Shown: positions 1 to 8,590, counted from the first letter of the stretch. The stretch: 64,000 nucleotides of DNA from Pseudomonadota bacterium (GCA_018262195.1 JAGTRS010000001.1:124001-188000); one strand, 5' to 3'. Made by a program: numbers and translations. Notes: generated from the sequence alone by a model not told the origin.

Positions 1-1446
1 TCGCACGCCTATGTGATCTTCGGGGCAACGGGCAATCTGGCAATGGCCAAGCTCCTGCCTGCCTTGTACCAGTTGCACCGCCTCGGGCAGCTGGCGCCGG
101 ATGTCCGCATTCTCGGTTGCGGTCGCACGCCTTATACGCGAGATGGCTGGCATGGCGAAGTGCGGCAGCGTCTGGAGGTCAGCGATCCGGTACTGGTCGA
201 CAGCTTTCTCCAGCGCCTCGACTATCTCGCCGGCAACCTGGAAGACACGGTCTTCTATCAGGCGCTGGACAGCTGGATTGGCGCCGGCGAATGCGGCAGC
301 AACGTGATTTTCTACCTCTCGGTCAGCCCTGCGTTCTACGCGCCGATCACCGTCAGGCTGGCCCAGGCCGGTTTGCTGGCGGAGCGCACTGGCTGGCGGC
401 GGATGGTGATCGAAAAACCCTTCGGCCACGACCTCCAATCGGCCCGCGACTTGCAGCATGAGCTCAATACGCACCTGAAAGAAGAGCAGATTTACCGGAT
501 CGATCATTACGTTGGCAAGGAATCCGTCCAGAACCTGTTGGTACTGCGCTTTGCCAACATGATCCTCGAACCCTTGTGGAACCGGCACTACATCGACCAG
601 GTTCAGATCACGCATGCCGAAACCATTGGTCTGGATGGGCGAGCCAATTACTACGACCGGCATGGCGGCGCGACGCGCGACATGATCCAGAGCCACCTGC
701 TGCAGGTTCTCGCCTTGCTGGCGATGGAGCCGCCGGTCTCGCTGGAGGCCGAGTCGCTGCGTGATGAAAAGGTCAAGGTGATGCGCTCGATTCGCCGACT
801 TGAGGCACCACAACTGGCCAGCCACGCGGTGCGTGCCCAGTACGCCGGCTATCAGCAGGAAACCGGCGTCGCCGCCGGCAGCCATACCGAGACCTATGCC
901 GCGCTGAAGCTCTACGTGGATAACTGGCGCTGGCGCGACGTGCCCTTCTATCTGCGCACCGGCAAGCGCCTCAAGGAACGGCGTTCGATGGTTGCCGTGC
1001 GTTTCCGCGAACCGCCAATGCAGCTGTTTCAGGGAACCGGCGCCTCTGCCGTGCACCCGAACTGGCTGCTGATCGGCATTCAGCCGGACGATGTGGTGCA
1101 GATGGAAATATCGGCCAAGGTGCCCGGCCAGGAAACGCGCACCCGTCAGATATCGATGGATGCCTCGGTCGGCAATCCTGGCGAACGCAAGGCCGATGCA
1201 TACGAAGACTTGCTGATGGATGTCATTCAAGGCGATCGATCCCTCTTCCTGCGCTATGACGAGGTGAAGGCGGCGTGGAATGTCGTCGATCCTGTCATGC
1301 GCGGCTGGGCCGAGGATGAACGCCCGCCATTGCAGTATCCGGTCGGCAGTTGGGGCCCGAAAGCAGCCGACCAGATATTTGGTCAGGCAGACCGGTCATG
1401 GCGGCAGACATTAAGCTGCAATGGCAAACCGGAAGGCGAAATCTGA
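1..1446 (+). CDS. zwf: Glucose-6-phosphate 1-dehydrogenase, 5' end missing
   Basis: Oxidises glucose 6-phosphate to 6-phosphogluconolactone with NAD(P)+, first step of the oxidative pentose phosphate and Entner-Doudoroff routes, in the cytoplasm. The reading frame is open from base 1; the visible GTG at 13 lies inside the Rossmann motif VIFGATGNLA, so the true start is upstream of the window. The catalytic signature RIDHYVGKE (about residues 161-169 counted from the GTG) is intact, followed by the usual C-terminal domain with FYLRTGKRL. The stop overlaps the pgl start by one base (TGATG), so the two are translationally coupled. Confidence 0.97.
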   Translation, partial: SHAYVIFGATGNLAMAKLLPALYQLHRLGQLAPDVRILGCGRTPYTRDGWHGEVRQRLEVSDPVLVDSFLQRLDYLAGNLEDTVFYQALDSWIGAGECGSNVIFYLSVSPAFYAPITVRLAQAGLLAERTGWRRMVIEKPFGHDLQSARDLQHELNTHLKEEQIYRIDHYVGKESVQNLLVLRFANMILEPLWNRHYIDQVQITHAETIGLDGRANYYDRHGGATRDMIQSHLLQVLALLAMEPPVSLEAESLRDEKVKVMRSIRRLEAPQLASHAVRAQYAGYQQETGVAAGSHTETYAALKLYVDNWRWRDVPFYLRTGKRLKERRSMVAVRFREPPMQLFQGTGASAVHPNWLLIGIQPDDVVQMEISAKVPGQETRTRQISMDASVGNPGERKADAYEDLLMDVIQGDRSLFLRYDEVKAAWNVVDPVMRGWAEDERPPLQYPVGSWGPKAADQIFGQADRSWRQTLSCNGKPEGEI

Positions 1447-2144
1447 TGCTGCCGGTCAACACCAAAATATTGGCAAATCCGGAGGAGGTAGCCGCTCAGG
1501 CCTGCCGCATCATCATCGCCGAAGCCGAGGCCGCGATTCGCGAACGGCAGGTATTTCGTATCGTTCTGGCAGGTGGCAGCACGCCGCAGCGGACCTATGA
1601 AATGCTCGCCGGAATGGTTCAGGACTGGCGTGCCTGGGAAATATTCTGGAGCGACGAACGCTGCCTGCCGGCGGACCACCCCGGACGAAATTCACAGTTG
1701 GCACACGAGGTCTGGCTGGCACGCGTCGCGATACCGGCCGGGCAGATACACCTGATTCCGGCCGAACATGGTGCGGCGCGTTCAGCTGAAGAATATTCAG
1801 CCCTCATTCGAGATAAACAGCCGTTCGATCTGGTGCTGCTCGGCATGGGGGAAGATGGGCATACGGCCAGTCTGTTTTCGGCGAACAGCAACCCCGCCAC
1901 CCCGGTGATCGCGGTGCACAGCTCCCCCAAGCCACCCAGCGAGCGGGTCAGCCTGAACTTCCAGACATTGCGGGCCTGCCGCAAGCAACTGGTCCTGGTC
2001 ACCGGCGCCGGGAAATCGCCCGCCTTGTTCGCCTGGCAGCAAGGCGCCAATCTGCCCATTGCCTATGCCGTGCGCAACGATGCCTGCCTGCTGGCCGACG
2101 CCCAAGCCGGCCGGTCAGCGAATATCGTGGCGACGGTTGTCTGA
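1446..2144 (+). CDS. pgl: 6-phosphogluconolactonase
   Basis: Hydrolyses 6-phosphogluconolactone, the product of the preceding zwf enzyme. About 232 residues, the normal DevB/Pgl length. Family motifs are visible: VLAGGSTPQRTYEML near the N-terminus, FWSDERCLP, and LLGMGEDGHTASLF. The ATG at 1446 overlaps the zwf stop and gives a family-like N-terminus; an in-frame start at 1350 would add residues inside zwf and is unlikely. The 3' end overlaps the convergent antiporter gene by 30 bases. Confidence 0.95.
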   Translation: MLPVNTKILANPEEVAAQACRIIIAEAEAAIRERQVFRIVLAGGSTPQRTYEMLAGMVQDWRAWEIFWSDERCLPADHPGRNSQLAHEVWLARVAIPAGQIHLIPAEHGAARSAEEYSALIRDKQPFDLVLLGMGEDGHTASLFSANSNPATPVIAVHSSPKPPSERVSLNFQTLRACRKQLVLVTGAGKSPALFAWQQGANLPIAYAVRNDACLLADAQAGRSANIVATVV

Positions 2145-3464
2145 AATGGAACGGCTGCTCTTGCCGACCTGTCGCCTGGCGTAAAGCGCCATCAAAGGGG
2201 TCACCGATATGCCGTGCAGGATGATCGATGCGGCCACAGCCGAGAGGGTGAGATTGATCGCCTGATCAGCGAATGCGCCGTTCAGTCCGTGATTCAGGGC
2301 AAACATCAGGTAGTAGATCGAACCGATACCGCGAATGCCGAACCAGGCAATCAACAGGCGCTGATCACCAGAAACCTGTGCCCCGAGCAATCCCAGCCAC
2401 ACCGAGACCGGGCGCAGGACAAAAAAGAGGAGAACGAGGAAAGCGACCGTCTCCAGATCAACATGGATATAGGCCAGCATGGCCCCCACGGCGAGAACAA
2501 TCACCAACTCGGCAATGCGTTCAAGCTGCTCGTTGAAACCACGCACAGCCTGCATCATGTAAGCGCCGGCCAGACTGGGATGGGTTGCCACAGCCAGATG
2601 CGCCCCCTTGTCCTGCAGGCCTGCCGGCCCTTCTTCTGGCGCCTTTTGCGCCCGAGAGCTTTCCTTGACGCGCTGCAAGGCCAGACCGGCGGCGAAAACG
2701 GCAAGAAAACCATAGGTCGAGGCCAGGGTCGCCACACCGAAGGCCAGAGCGATCAGGCCGAGCGCCAGAAATTCGTCGAGACCGACGGCTTCCTGATGCC
2801 GCGTTCGCAGATAGACCACCAGCCGGCCGATCATCGTGCCCAGCAGGCCGCCGATAAACAAGCCGCCCACCAGCGCCCAGACCACGTCGATGGCCAGCCA
2901 GCGCCAGCCCCACGTTCCGATTTCGTGCATGCCCAGCAGGCCAAGGCCAAGCATGACGAAGGGAAAGGCGGCACCGTCATTGAACCCGCCCTCGCCACTC
3001 AAGCTGAAGCGCAGACGGTCGCGATCACAAGGTTCGTCGACCTGGACATCCGATGCCAGAACGGGATCGGTCGGGGCCAGGACACCGCCCAGCAGAATCG
3101 CTGCACCAAGTGGCATGCCGAGCAAAAAGAAACCAACCAGCGCAATGAGGCCGACGACCAGCGTCATCGAGACAAATGCGAGGCGCAAGGGCAAGCGCCA
3201 GTGATGGCTGGAAAACGGCAGCCCCAATTTCAAGCCGACCGAAAACAATGAAATCAGCACTGCAACCTCAGCCACCCGCTCCAGGGTGCCAGAGACGAGA
3301 CACGGATCAGCGGTCATCAACCCGAAACCGCCAGTTCCCAGCAGGTAACCGACCGCCAGATAGAACATGGAGGCACTGAGCGGAAGGCGCTTCATCAGCG
3401 TTCCGGCCAGGGCCATGGTGATCAGGAGAGCGCCGACAACCAGCGCCCAAATGGAAAAAGACAT
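2115..3464 (-). CDS. CPA1/NhaP-type Na+(K+)/H+ antiporter
   Basis: Integral inner-membrane cation/proton antiporter of about 449 residues with 10-13 hydrophobic segments. The core motif GGVLAPTDPVLASDVQV carries the paired polar residues seen in sodium/hydrogen exchangers, and GEGGFNDGAAFP fits the second conserved acidic segment. Start chosen at the ATG (MSFSIW) because AGGAG sits nine bases upstream; a TTG at 3488 is less likely. The dyad at 3553-3572 lies 88 bp upstream. Ion specificity cannot be read from sequence. The tail is antisense to the end of pgl. Confidence 0.9.
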   Translation of the reverse strand: MSFSIWALVVGALLITMALAGTLMKRLPLSASMFYLAVGYLLGTGGFGLMTADPCLVSGTLERVAEVAVLISLFSVGLKLGLPFSSHHWRLPLRLAFVSMTLVVGLIALVGFFLLGMPLGAAILLGGVLAPTDPVLASDVQVDEPCDRDRLRFSLSGEGGFNDGAAFPFVMLGLGLLGMHEIGTWGWRWLAIDVVWALVGGLFIGGLLGTMIGRLVVYLRTRHQEAVGLDEFLALGLIALAFGVATLASTYGFLAVFAAGLALQRVKESSRAQKAPEEGPAGLQDKGAHLAVATHPSLAGAYMMQAVRGFNEQLERIAELVIVLAVGAMLAYIHVDLETVAFLVLLFFVLRPVSVWLGLLGAQVSGDQRLLIAWFGIRGIGSIYYLMFALNHGLNGAFADQAINLTLSAVAASIILHGISVTPLMALYARRQVGKSSRSISDNRRHDIR

Positions 3465-3552
3465 TTCAAACAGCTCCTGTTGAACCAAAAATCACACTTA
3501 GCGCTCAAACTGAAGCAGCCCGTGATCAGTGTCTCTTGCCATCGGCAGGCTT

Positions 3553-3572
3553 TCCGTTCGCCAACGCATATA
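3553..3572. promoter_or_regulatory. 20-bp dyad operator copy, antiporter side
   Basis: TCCGTTCGCCAACGCATATA fits the dyad consensus TNTGTGCGCYRGCGNACANA (imperfect inverted repeat around a YR centre). It lies between divergent genes, 88 bp from the antiporter start; a second copy is 15 bp away. Confidence 0.6.
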
Positions 3573-3587
3573 GGACAAAGGTGTTGC

Positions 3588-3607
3588 TATGTGCGCTATC
3601 ACACGGA
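3588..3607. promoter_or_regulatory. 20-bp dyad operator copy, FMN reductase side
   Basis: TATGTGCGCTATCACACGGA; left half perfect against the dyad consensus. Ends 51 bp before the FMN reductase start. Confidence 0.65.
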
Positions 3608-3658
3608 ACGAAAATTTCACGGCTGGCATGCTCGCGAACTGTCAAACGGGGGAATGAA

Positions 3659-4237
3659 ATGGCTACGCTGAATATTCTCGGCATCGTCGGAAGTCTGCGC
3701 AAAGACTCCTACAACGGTTTCGCTCTGAAAGCCGCGCAGGAACTACTGCCTGAAGGCGTAACACTGGATATTGCCGATCTTCAGGGGATTCCGGTTTTCA
3801 ATCAGGACGACGAAACGACACCTCCCGCCGCCGTGCTTGAATTCAAGCAGAAGATCGTCGCCGCCGATGCCATCCTGTTTGCCACCCCGGAGTACAACTA
3901 CTCGCTGCCCGGTGGCTTGAAAAACGCGATCGACTGGGCATCCAGACCTTACGGTCAGAGTGCCTGGCAAGGCAAGACAGCGGCGATCATGGGCGTTTCG
4001 ATTGGCAATTTCGGCACTGCCCGTGCCCAATATGATCTTCGGAAAATCCTCGTTGCGCTCGACATGCCCACCGTCGTTCAACCCGAGGTCATGATCGGCA
4101 ACGCCGCCGAGCGATTTGACCAGGACGGCCGCCTGACCGATGAACGGAGCCGGCAACTGATCCGGAAATTATTGAGCACGCTGGTACAACTGGAAAAATC
4201 GGCTCGCCGGGCCAAGGGCGAAGCGATCTGGAATTGA
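3659..4237 (+). CDS. NAD(P)H-dependent FMN reductase (YieF/ChrR-like)
   Basis: Flavodoxin-like FMN reductase of 192 residues, likely a soluble NAD(P)H:quinone/chromate/azo reductase. The phosphate-binding loop GSLRKDSYN (residues 11-19) and the family signature TPEYNYSLPGGLKNAIDWASRP (around 80-100) are intact. Start at the ATG at 3659, which gives MATLNILGIVGSLR and follows a GGGGGA stretch; the longer frame from 3536 would run over the dyad operators. Family members act in redox stress; the natural substrate is not evident. Confidence 0.9.
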   Translation: MATLNILGIVGSLRKDSYNGFALKAAQELLPEGVTLDIADLQGIPVFNQDDETTPPAAVLEFKQKIVAADAILFATPEYNYSLPGGLKNAIDWASRPYGQSAWQGKTAAIMGVSIGNFGTARAQYDLRKILVALDMPTVVQPEVMIGNAAERFDQDGRLTDERSRQLIRKLLSTLVQLEKSARRAKGEAIWN

Positions 4238-4264
4238 TAACCTCCTGAGCCGTGAAGCGTAATC

Positions 4265-5311
4265 GTGGCCGAGTATCACCTGCTGACAACCTGGCGCATC
4301 AAGGCGCCTCTGACGCAGGTTTTCGACGCCATTCACGACTCCCTCCGCTGGCCGGAATGGTGGCCGGGCGCAGAAAAGGTGGAACCGATCACTGACGGCG
4401 ACCCTAATGGCATCAACAATATCCGACGCTATTCGTGGCAAGGAACACTGCCCTACCCCGTTGTATTCGATGTCCGCGCCACCTGTATCAAAAAACATGA
4501 GGCAATCGAAGGCCGGGCCGAAGGGGATCTGGAGGGCATTGGCCGCTGGCGATTTTCCTGCGAAGGGCAAGTCAGCGTCGTTCGTTTTGACTGGCATGTT
4601 CGCAGTACCAAGTGGTGGATGAATCTGCTTGCACCAATTGCCCGATCCATTTTCATCAGCAATCATGTCCGATTGATGGCTCAGGGCGGCGAAAGCCTGG
4701 CAGCCCTGCTCCAGTCATCGCTTATCCACCAGAAAAGCATTGATCTGATGGCGAAGAGCGACCCGCCAACGTCAGATCGCCTACTCCGGCTCCGGAGCGC
4801 CAGGATCAATCCGCTCATGATTTTTCTTTCAGGATTGTTTGCCGGAACGATCGCCACGATTGCGCAGCTTGCATTATGGTGGCTGAATGAAGTGCCCGTT
4901 CTCGCAACGCTGTTACGTGACGCTCGCCTGACCGCTGCCATCGTCATGGGGCCAGGCGTTCTGGTGCCGCCTTCGACGGCACAATGGGACACTTTGATAG
5001 TCGCCACGCTGGTTCATTTTGGCCTGTCCGCCATTTACGCAGTCGCACCTGCCCTGTTGGCCTGCCGCCTGAAAGCGCACCTGACATTGCCCGTCGGAGC
5101 GCTTTACGGATTGGCAATCTATGCCGTCAATCTACATGGTTTCACGTCTTTCTTTCCGTGGTTTGCTGTAAGCCGCGACTGGGTAACCATGGTCGCCCAC
5201 GCCGTCTTCGGGATTTCGCTGGTCGGATTCTGGCTTCCATTTTGCTGGCAGAATCCGAACGCTGGAATCAGTCACCGCCTCTTAAAATCACACCCGCGAC
5301 CACCTTTCTGA
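4265..5311 (+). CDS. SRPBCC-domain protein fused to a C-terminal membrane domain
   Basis: 348 residues from a GTG start 27 bases after the FMN reductase stop. Residues 1-160 have the START/polyketide-cyclase (SRPBCC) pattern WRIKAPLTQVFDAIHDSLRWPEWWPG, a fold that binds hydrophobic ligands. From about residue 178 there are four hydrophobic stretches (MIFLSGLFAGTIATIAQLALWW, the region around GPGVLVPPS, LVHFGLSAIYAVAPALLA and the final VVAHAVFGISLVGFWLPF-like helix), so the protein is probably anchored in the inner membrane with the ligand domain in the cytoplasm. Function unknown; co-transcription with the reductase is likely. Confidence 0.75.
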   Translation: MAEYHLLTTWRIKAPLTQVFDAIHDSLRWPEWWPGAEKVEPITDGDPNGINNIRRYSWQGTLPYPVVFDVRATCIKKHEAIEGRAEGDLEGIGRWRFSCEGQVSVVRFDWHVRSTKWWMNLLAPIARSIFISNHVRLMAQGGESLAALLQSSLIHQKSIDLMAKSDPPTSDRLLRLRSARINPLMIFLSGLFAGTIATIAQLALWWLNEVPVLATLLRDARLTAAIVMGPGVLVPPSTAQWDTLIVATLVHFGLSAIYAVAPALLACRLKAHLTLPVGALYGLAIYAVNLHGFTSFFPWFAVSRDWVTMVAHAVFGISLVGFWLPFCWQNPNAGISHRLLKSHPRPPF

Positions 5312-5349
5312 GATGGCTGCAAGGCAAACACCGCGCTCTGCAGCAGGCA

Positions 5350-5877
5350 TCAGACTGTACTGACGGTATCCTTGAACTCACCAACCGATGCGCCAATGAT
5401 GTCGCGCGCAATCGCCGTCTCCGCTTCTGTCCTGGTCACGGCCAGCAGGACAACCTGGCCGCTGGCAACGGCATCGCGGACCAGATCGGAAAGCCAGCCT
5501 TCCTTCTGCGCGACACTTTTTTCGGCGCCCGCTGCGGCACCAACAAAAGCGCCAAGGCTGGCCCCCCAGCCCATCATGACCAGTGGCGCGACCAGCGGGC
5601 TCGCAATAAACAGGCTGACGTTCGCCGCAACCACAGCCAACTGGGCCAAGGCGCCGATGCCTGTGCCAACCGCGGTACCAATGGCACCGTCGACCAGCAC
5701 ATTGGTCAGCACCTCATTGTCGTCGCCATCAATTTTGGCGATGGCCGGGCCGGAATCGGCATCGAAAAGCTGCATTTGATTACGCGGAATGCCCCGCCCG
5801 GCAAGCCTGCCAAGCGCACCTTCAGCTTCGGCGCGATGGGCAAAAAATCCTGATACGTGGTGAAGATATTCGTTCAT
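5350..5877 (-). CDS. General-stress type protein with glycine-rich hydrophobic centre
   Basis: 175 residues. The N-terminal 60 residues (HHVSGFFAHRAEAEGALGRLAGRGIP) resemble the short ferredoxin-like domain of general stress 17M/DUF1269-type proteins. The centre (residues 65-125) is Gly/Ala rich with two hydrophobic stretches, and the C-terminus resembles the GQVVLLAVTRTEAETAIA module of the same family. AAGGAG sits six bases before the ATG. A dyad copy lies 67 bp upstream. Exact function unknown. Confidence 0.75.
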   Translation of the reverse strand: MNEYLHHVSGFFAHRAEAEGALGRLAGRGIPRNQMQLFDADSGPAIAKIDGDDNEVLTNVLVDGAIGTAVGTGIGALAQLAVVAANVSLFIASPLVAPLVMMGWGASLGAFVGAAAGAEKSVAQKEGWLSDLVRDAVASGQVVLLAVTRTEAETAIARDIIGASVGEFKDTVSTV

Positions 5878-5944
5878 TTGCTTCTCCTTGGGGTATCCGT
5901 AACTAACGGATGAACGGCCAGCCTAGCCAACAAGGAACGCGCCA

Positions 5945-5964
5945 TCTGTGCGCCGTCGCACCCA
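5945..5964. promoter_or_regulatory. 20-bp dyad operator copy
   Basis: TCTGTGCGCCGTCGCACCCA, 67 bp upstream of the minus-strand stress gene at 5877. Left half perfect, right half with few mismatches. Confidence 0.6.
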
Positions 5965-5997
5965 CGAAACACCCAGCCCGGACAAACCCCGAATGCA

Positions 5998-6017
5998 TAT
6001 GCCGGGCGGCAGACAGA
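5998..6017. promoter_or_regulatory. Degenerate dyad operator copy
   Basis: TATGCCGGGCGGCAGACAGA; the right half matches, the left half is weaker. Ends 43 bp before the ATG of the hydrolase at 6061. Confidence 0.4.
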
Positions 6018-6060
6018 TGTACCAGACCGCGCCATGAATACTGGTCAGCCTCATTACTCA

Positions 6061-6906
6061 ATGATTGGACATACCGTGGACTACGTAACGACAAGCGACA
6101 AGACGAGGCTCTATATCAAGGATTGGGGGACCGGCAATCCGGTCATCCTGCTGCATGGCTGGCCGCTCTCGGCGGACAGCTGGGATGACCAGGCAATGGC
6201 GATTGCCGATGCCGGCCACCGCGCCATTTCTTACGACCGACGCGGGTTTGGCCGGTCTTCGCAGCCATGGAACGGGTACGACTACGACACGCTGGCTGAC
6301 GACCTGGCGGCCGTCATCAAATATACCTGTGCCGAAAATGCCACCCTGGTGGGCTTTTCGATGGGCGGTGGAGAAGTGGCCCGCTACATGTCCCGGCATG
6401 GCGGCCAGGCGGTAACCAAGGCTGTGCTGATTTCGTCGATCCTGCCCTATCGCCTGAAAGCAGAGGACAACCCGGCCGGCACCGAACAAGCCGCATTTGA
6501 GAAGACTGCGCAGTCGCTCAAAGCCGATCGTGCCCAGTTTTTTACTAAATTCTTTAGCGACTTTTTCGGGGTCGGCCCATTGTCGAGTCCGGTCAGCGAA
6601 GAACTGCTGGAATGGGCCCGTAGCGTATCGATGCAGGCCAGCCTGCCGGCCACGCTAGGCTGCCTGAAATCATTCTCGACGACCGATTTTCGCGGGGACC
6701 TTTCTGCTTTCAAGGTGCCGACGCTGATCATCCATGGCACCGACGACAAGATCGTCCCGATCGACGCCTCGGCCCGCCTGGCAGCCAAAGGCATTGCCCA
6801 GAGTCAGCTGATTGAATATGAAGGTGCTCCGCATGGCCTTTTCGCCACGGATAAAGCACGCCTGACGCAGGATCTGCTCGCCTTTATCGGCCGAGGTTCG
6901 GCGTAA
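6061..6906 (+). CDS. Alpha/beta hydrolase, non-heme chloroperoxidase-like
   Basis: Cytoplasmic alpha/beta hydrolase of about 281 residues, closest in pattern to cofactor-free haloperoxidases/esterases. Oxyanion region LLHGWPLSADSWDDQ, nucleophile elbow GFSMGGGE, catalytic acid in HGTDDKIVP and terminal histidine in EGAPHGLF are all present. The start is uncertain: ATG 6061, GTG 6076 (alignment-like MDYVTTSD, with GGA upstream) and ATG 6034 are all possible; 6034 would place the start only 16 bp after a dyad copy. Substrate unknown. Confidence 0.88.
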   Translation: MIGHTVDYVTTSDKTRLYIKDWGTGNPVILLHGWPLSADSWDDQAMAIADAGHRAISYDRRGFGRSSQPWNGYDYDTLADDLAAVIKYTCAENATLVGFSMGGGEVARYMSRHGGQAVTKAVLISSILPYRLKAEDNPAGTEQAAFEKTAQSLKADRAQFFTKFFSDFFGVGPLSSPVSEELLEWARSVSMQASLPATLGCLKSFSTTDFRGDLSAFKVPTLIIHGTDDKIVPIDASARLAAKGIAQSQLIEYEGAPHGLFATDKARLTQDLLAFIGRGSA

Positions 6907-6928
6907 GCGCCCATTCTGTTTGAGGCAC

Positions 6929-6948
6929 TATGTGCGCTAGCAGACAGA
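6929..6948. promoter_or_regulatory. 20-bp dyad operator copy before a candidate sRNA
   Basis: TATGTGCGCTAGCAGACAGA; near-perfect match. No protein gene starts within 320 bp on the plus strand; instead a hairpin and an intrinsic terminator follow within 110 bp. Confidence 0.65.
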
Positions 6949-6964
6949 TGAGCGTCATCAGATA

Positions 6965-7058
6965 AACCAAGATGACTCTGGGTGCCCGGTTCCCCGCCTC
7001 TGTTTGGGCACCCTAAGTACTTTGCCCCGGACGGCCAGGCCGTTCCGGGCATTTTTTT
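6965..7058 (+). ncRNA. Candidate small RNA
   Basis: Downstream of the dyad at 6929 lies an 8-bp perfect stem GGGTGCCC (6980-6987) with GGGCACCC (7006-7013) around an 18-base C/T-rich loop, then a rho-independent terminator ending at 7058. No convincing CDS fits; the only frame is a 14-codon ORF at 6972 without a ribosome site. The 5' end given is a guess from the dyad position. Alternatively this is just the 3' UTR of the hydrolase gene. Confidence 0.35.
7023..7058 (+). terminator. Rho-independent terminator
   Basis: A 14-bp stem (one mismatch, one G-U) around a single-base apex, 7023-7036 with 7038-7051, followed by seven T. Confidence 0.85.
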
Positions 7059-7170
7059 GCTTGTTCGAATGTTCTGATGAAAAAACCAGCGAAGCGGAAG
7101 TCATCTTGTCAGGAAAGAACCAGCGCCCGCACGGAACAGCACTACTGAGACACGATTGTCCGGCCGGTTT

Positions 7171-7190
7171 TATGCGCGCTGGCGTACAGA
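7171..7190. promoter_or_regulatory. 20-bp dyad operator copy
   Basis: TATGCGCGCTGGCGTACAGA, one mismatch to consensus, 79 bp upstream of the 24-residue membrane peptide gene at 7270. Confidence 0.65.
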
Positions 7191-7269
7191 GTGTGACGGC
7201 ACTGCGGAGTAAGGTGAAATCAGGTGGAGAGCAAGAATTTCCCACCTCCATACGCGAAAGGAAACGCAA

Positions 7270-7344
7270 ATGAACAACATTATTTACCTCGTCGGACTGG
7301 TCGTTGTCGTCATCGCTGTCTTGTCTTTTTTTGGCCTGCGATAG
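7270..7344 (+). CDS. 24-residue single-helix membrane peptide
   Basis: Encodes MNNIIYLVGLVVVVIAVLSF followed by FGLR: one transmembrane helix with an Arg end. AAAGGAAAC lies six bases before the ATG and a well-conserved dyad lies 79 bp upstream, both of which argue for a real gene. Very small hydrophobic proteins of this kind occur near stress genes in proteobacteria; no function is known to me. Confidence 0.6.
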   Translation: MNNIIYLVGLVVVVIAVLSFFGLR

Positions 7345-7441
7345 ATCGCGCCCCCCCAAGCGCCACGCTGAAGCAGAGGGGAATGCAAATCTCCCCGACA
7401 TGATGAAAGATTGAATAGTCAGCAAGCACCGGGCGCAGGGG

Positions 7442-8473
7442 CTAATCAGCCGCTTTGGCAAATTGCCTGCTGATGAAAGACCAGATCATGCGTGACGCAT
7501 CGGGCCCTTTCGGATCACTGAAAGGATGCCCTGCTGCGCCGCCGCTCCAGGCGTGCCCAAGCCTCTCGACCTCGCAGAGGGTCGCTACCACGCGACCGCT
7601 TTTCCGATAATCGGTGATCATCGCCGCATAGCGAGCCCCTCGCTGCACCCTGCGCGGCTTGCCGGCCTTGGCGCCAACCCGTTCGCCCCAGCGCATTGCC
7701 GCTTCTGTACCATTCCCGGGCGCCACCACGTGGTCCGCCGCGCCGTGAATGACCAGCAACGCGGGCAGCCTGACATCGGGCGAAATGGCCGGCAGCGGCG
7801 ACGTCGTCACGCTTTGCCCGAACATGGCCTTGATGGCGCTCGCCGACGAGTGGGCAACACCCGGCGCGATTCCCGAATGCATGGCAATGGCCCGGAAGCG
7901 TTCCGGATGGTGGGTAGCGAGCAGTACGGCCATGCCTGCTCCGGCTGAAATTCCTGCCAGGGCAACACGGTGGCGGTCGACAGGCTGGGAGAGGCAAACC
8001 TGTTCGATAGCCGCGCCGATCGAATGGGTTTCGGCCTGCGCCCTGCCGGTACGCGTGTCGTACCAGTTCCAGCACCCCTGCACATTCGACAGGCGATCCT
8101 GCTCGGGGTAGAGCACAAAAAAGCGCTCGCGGGCCGCGATGGTGTTCATACGGCTACTGACAGCCAGGGCTTCGGCATCCTGCCCACAGCCATGCAGCAT
8201 GACCAGCAGGGGCAGGCGTTCATTACGCCTCAGGCCGGAAGGCTTGTACAGCCGATAGCGGCGAGGGCCGGCCGTACCGATGGCAACGCCCGTTGTCCAG
8301 TTGGACGATGGCACCATCGCTTTATTGGCTGGCTTTCGTTTTGCCACCAATGGTGCAGCCCGCAAGCTTTCCTTGATCGCCTTGGTGCCGACGCGCATGG
8401 CCGTCCGCGTCATTGTCTTCATCACGCTCTGTAACGATCGGCTCCAGGCCGTTTTTCGTGTGCGCCTTGTCAT
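7442..8473 (-). CDS. PHB depolymerase-family esterase (LpqC-like)
   Basis: 343-residue alpha/beta hydrolase of the esterase PHB-depolymerase family. LPLLVMLHGCGQDAEALA is the oxyanion region, GISAGAGM the lipase box with the nucleophilic Ser, VIHGAADHVV carries the Asp and LGHAWSGG the His. ATG at 8473 chosen for AAAGGGACTT upstream. The N-terminus is basic with no clear signal peptide; family members act on short polyhydroxyalkanoates or acetyl esters. A shorter palindrome TGTTCGCGAACA (8541-8552), related to the dyad family, lies 67 bp upstream. Confidence 0.85.
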   Translation of the reverse strand: MTRRTRKTAWSRSLQSVMKTMTRTAMRVGTKAIKESLRAAPLVAKRKPANKAMVPSSNWTTGVAIGTAGPRRYRLYKPSGLRRNERLPLLVMLHGCGQDAEALAVSSRMNTIAARERFFVLYPEQDRLSNVQGCWNWYDTRTGRAQAETHSIGAAIEQVCLSQPVDRHRVALAGISAGAGMAVLLATHHPERFRAIAMHSGIAPGVAHSSASAIKAMFGQSVTTSPLPAISPDVRLPALLVIHGAADHVVAPGNGTEAAMRWGERVGAKAGKPRRVQRGARYAAMITDYRKSGRVVATLCEVERLGHAWSGGAAGHPFSDPKGPDASRMIWSFISRQFAKAAD

Positions 8474-8570
8474 TTGAAGTCCCTTTAGGCGTTCGGTGAA
8501 TAAGGCCAATTATCAGGCCAGACGCAGCGCCGCATCTGTCTGTTCGCGAACATTGAACCGGTCAGTTCCT

Positions 8571-8590
8571 TATGGGTGCCAGCGCACCGA
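8571..8590. promoter_or_regulatory. 20-bp dyad operator copy
   Basis: TATGGGTGCCAGCGCACCGA, right half nearly perfect, 96 bp upstream of the CsbD gene. Confidence 0.55.

Noticed and set aside
2214-3251. 345-codon plus-strand frame opposite the antiporter gene
   Set aside because: It is the antisense of a clear antiporter CDS; its Arg/Gln/His-rich translation matches no family and has no ribosome site.
8541-8552. TGTTCGCGAACA palindrome before the PHB depolymerase gene
   Set aside because: Related in half-site to the dyad family but with a 4-bp shorter centre; mentioned only in the gene entry.
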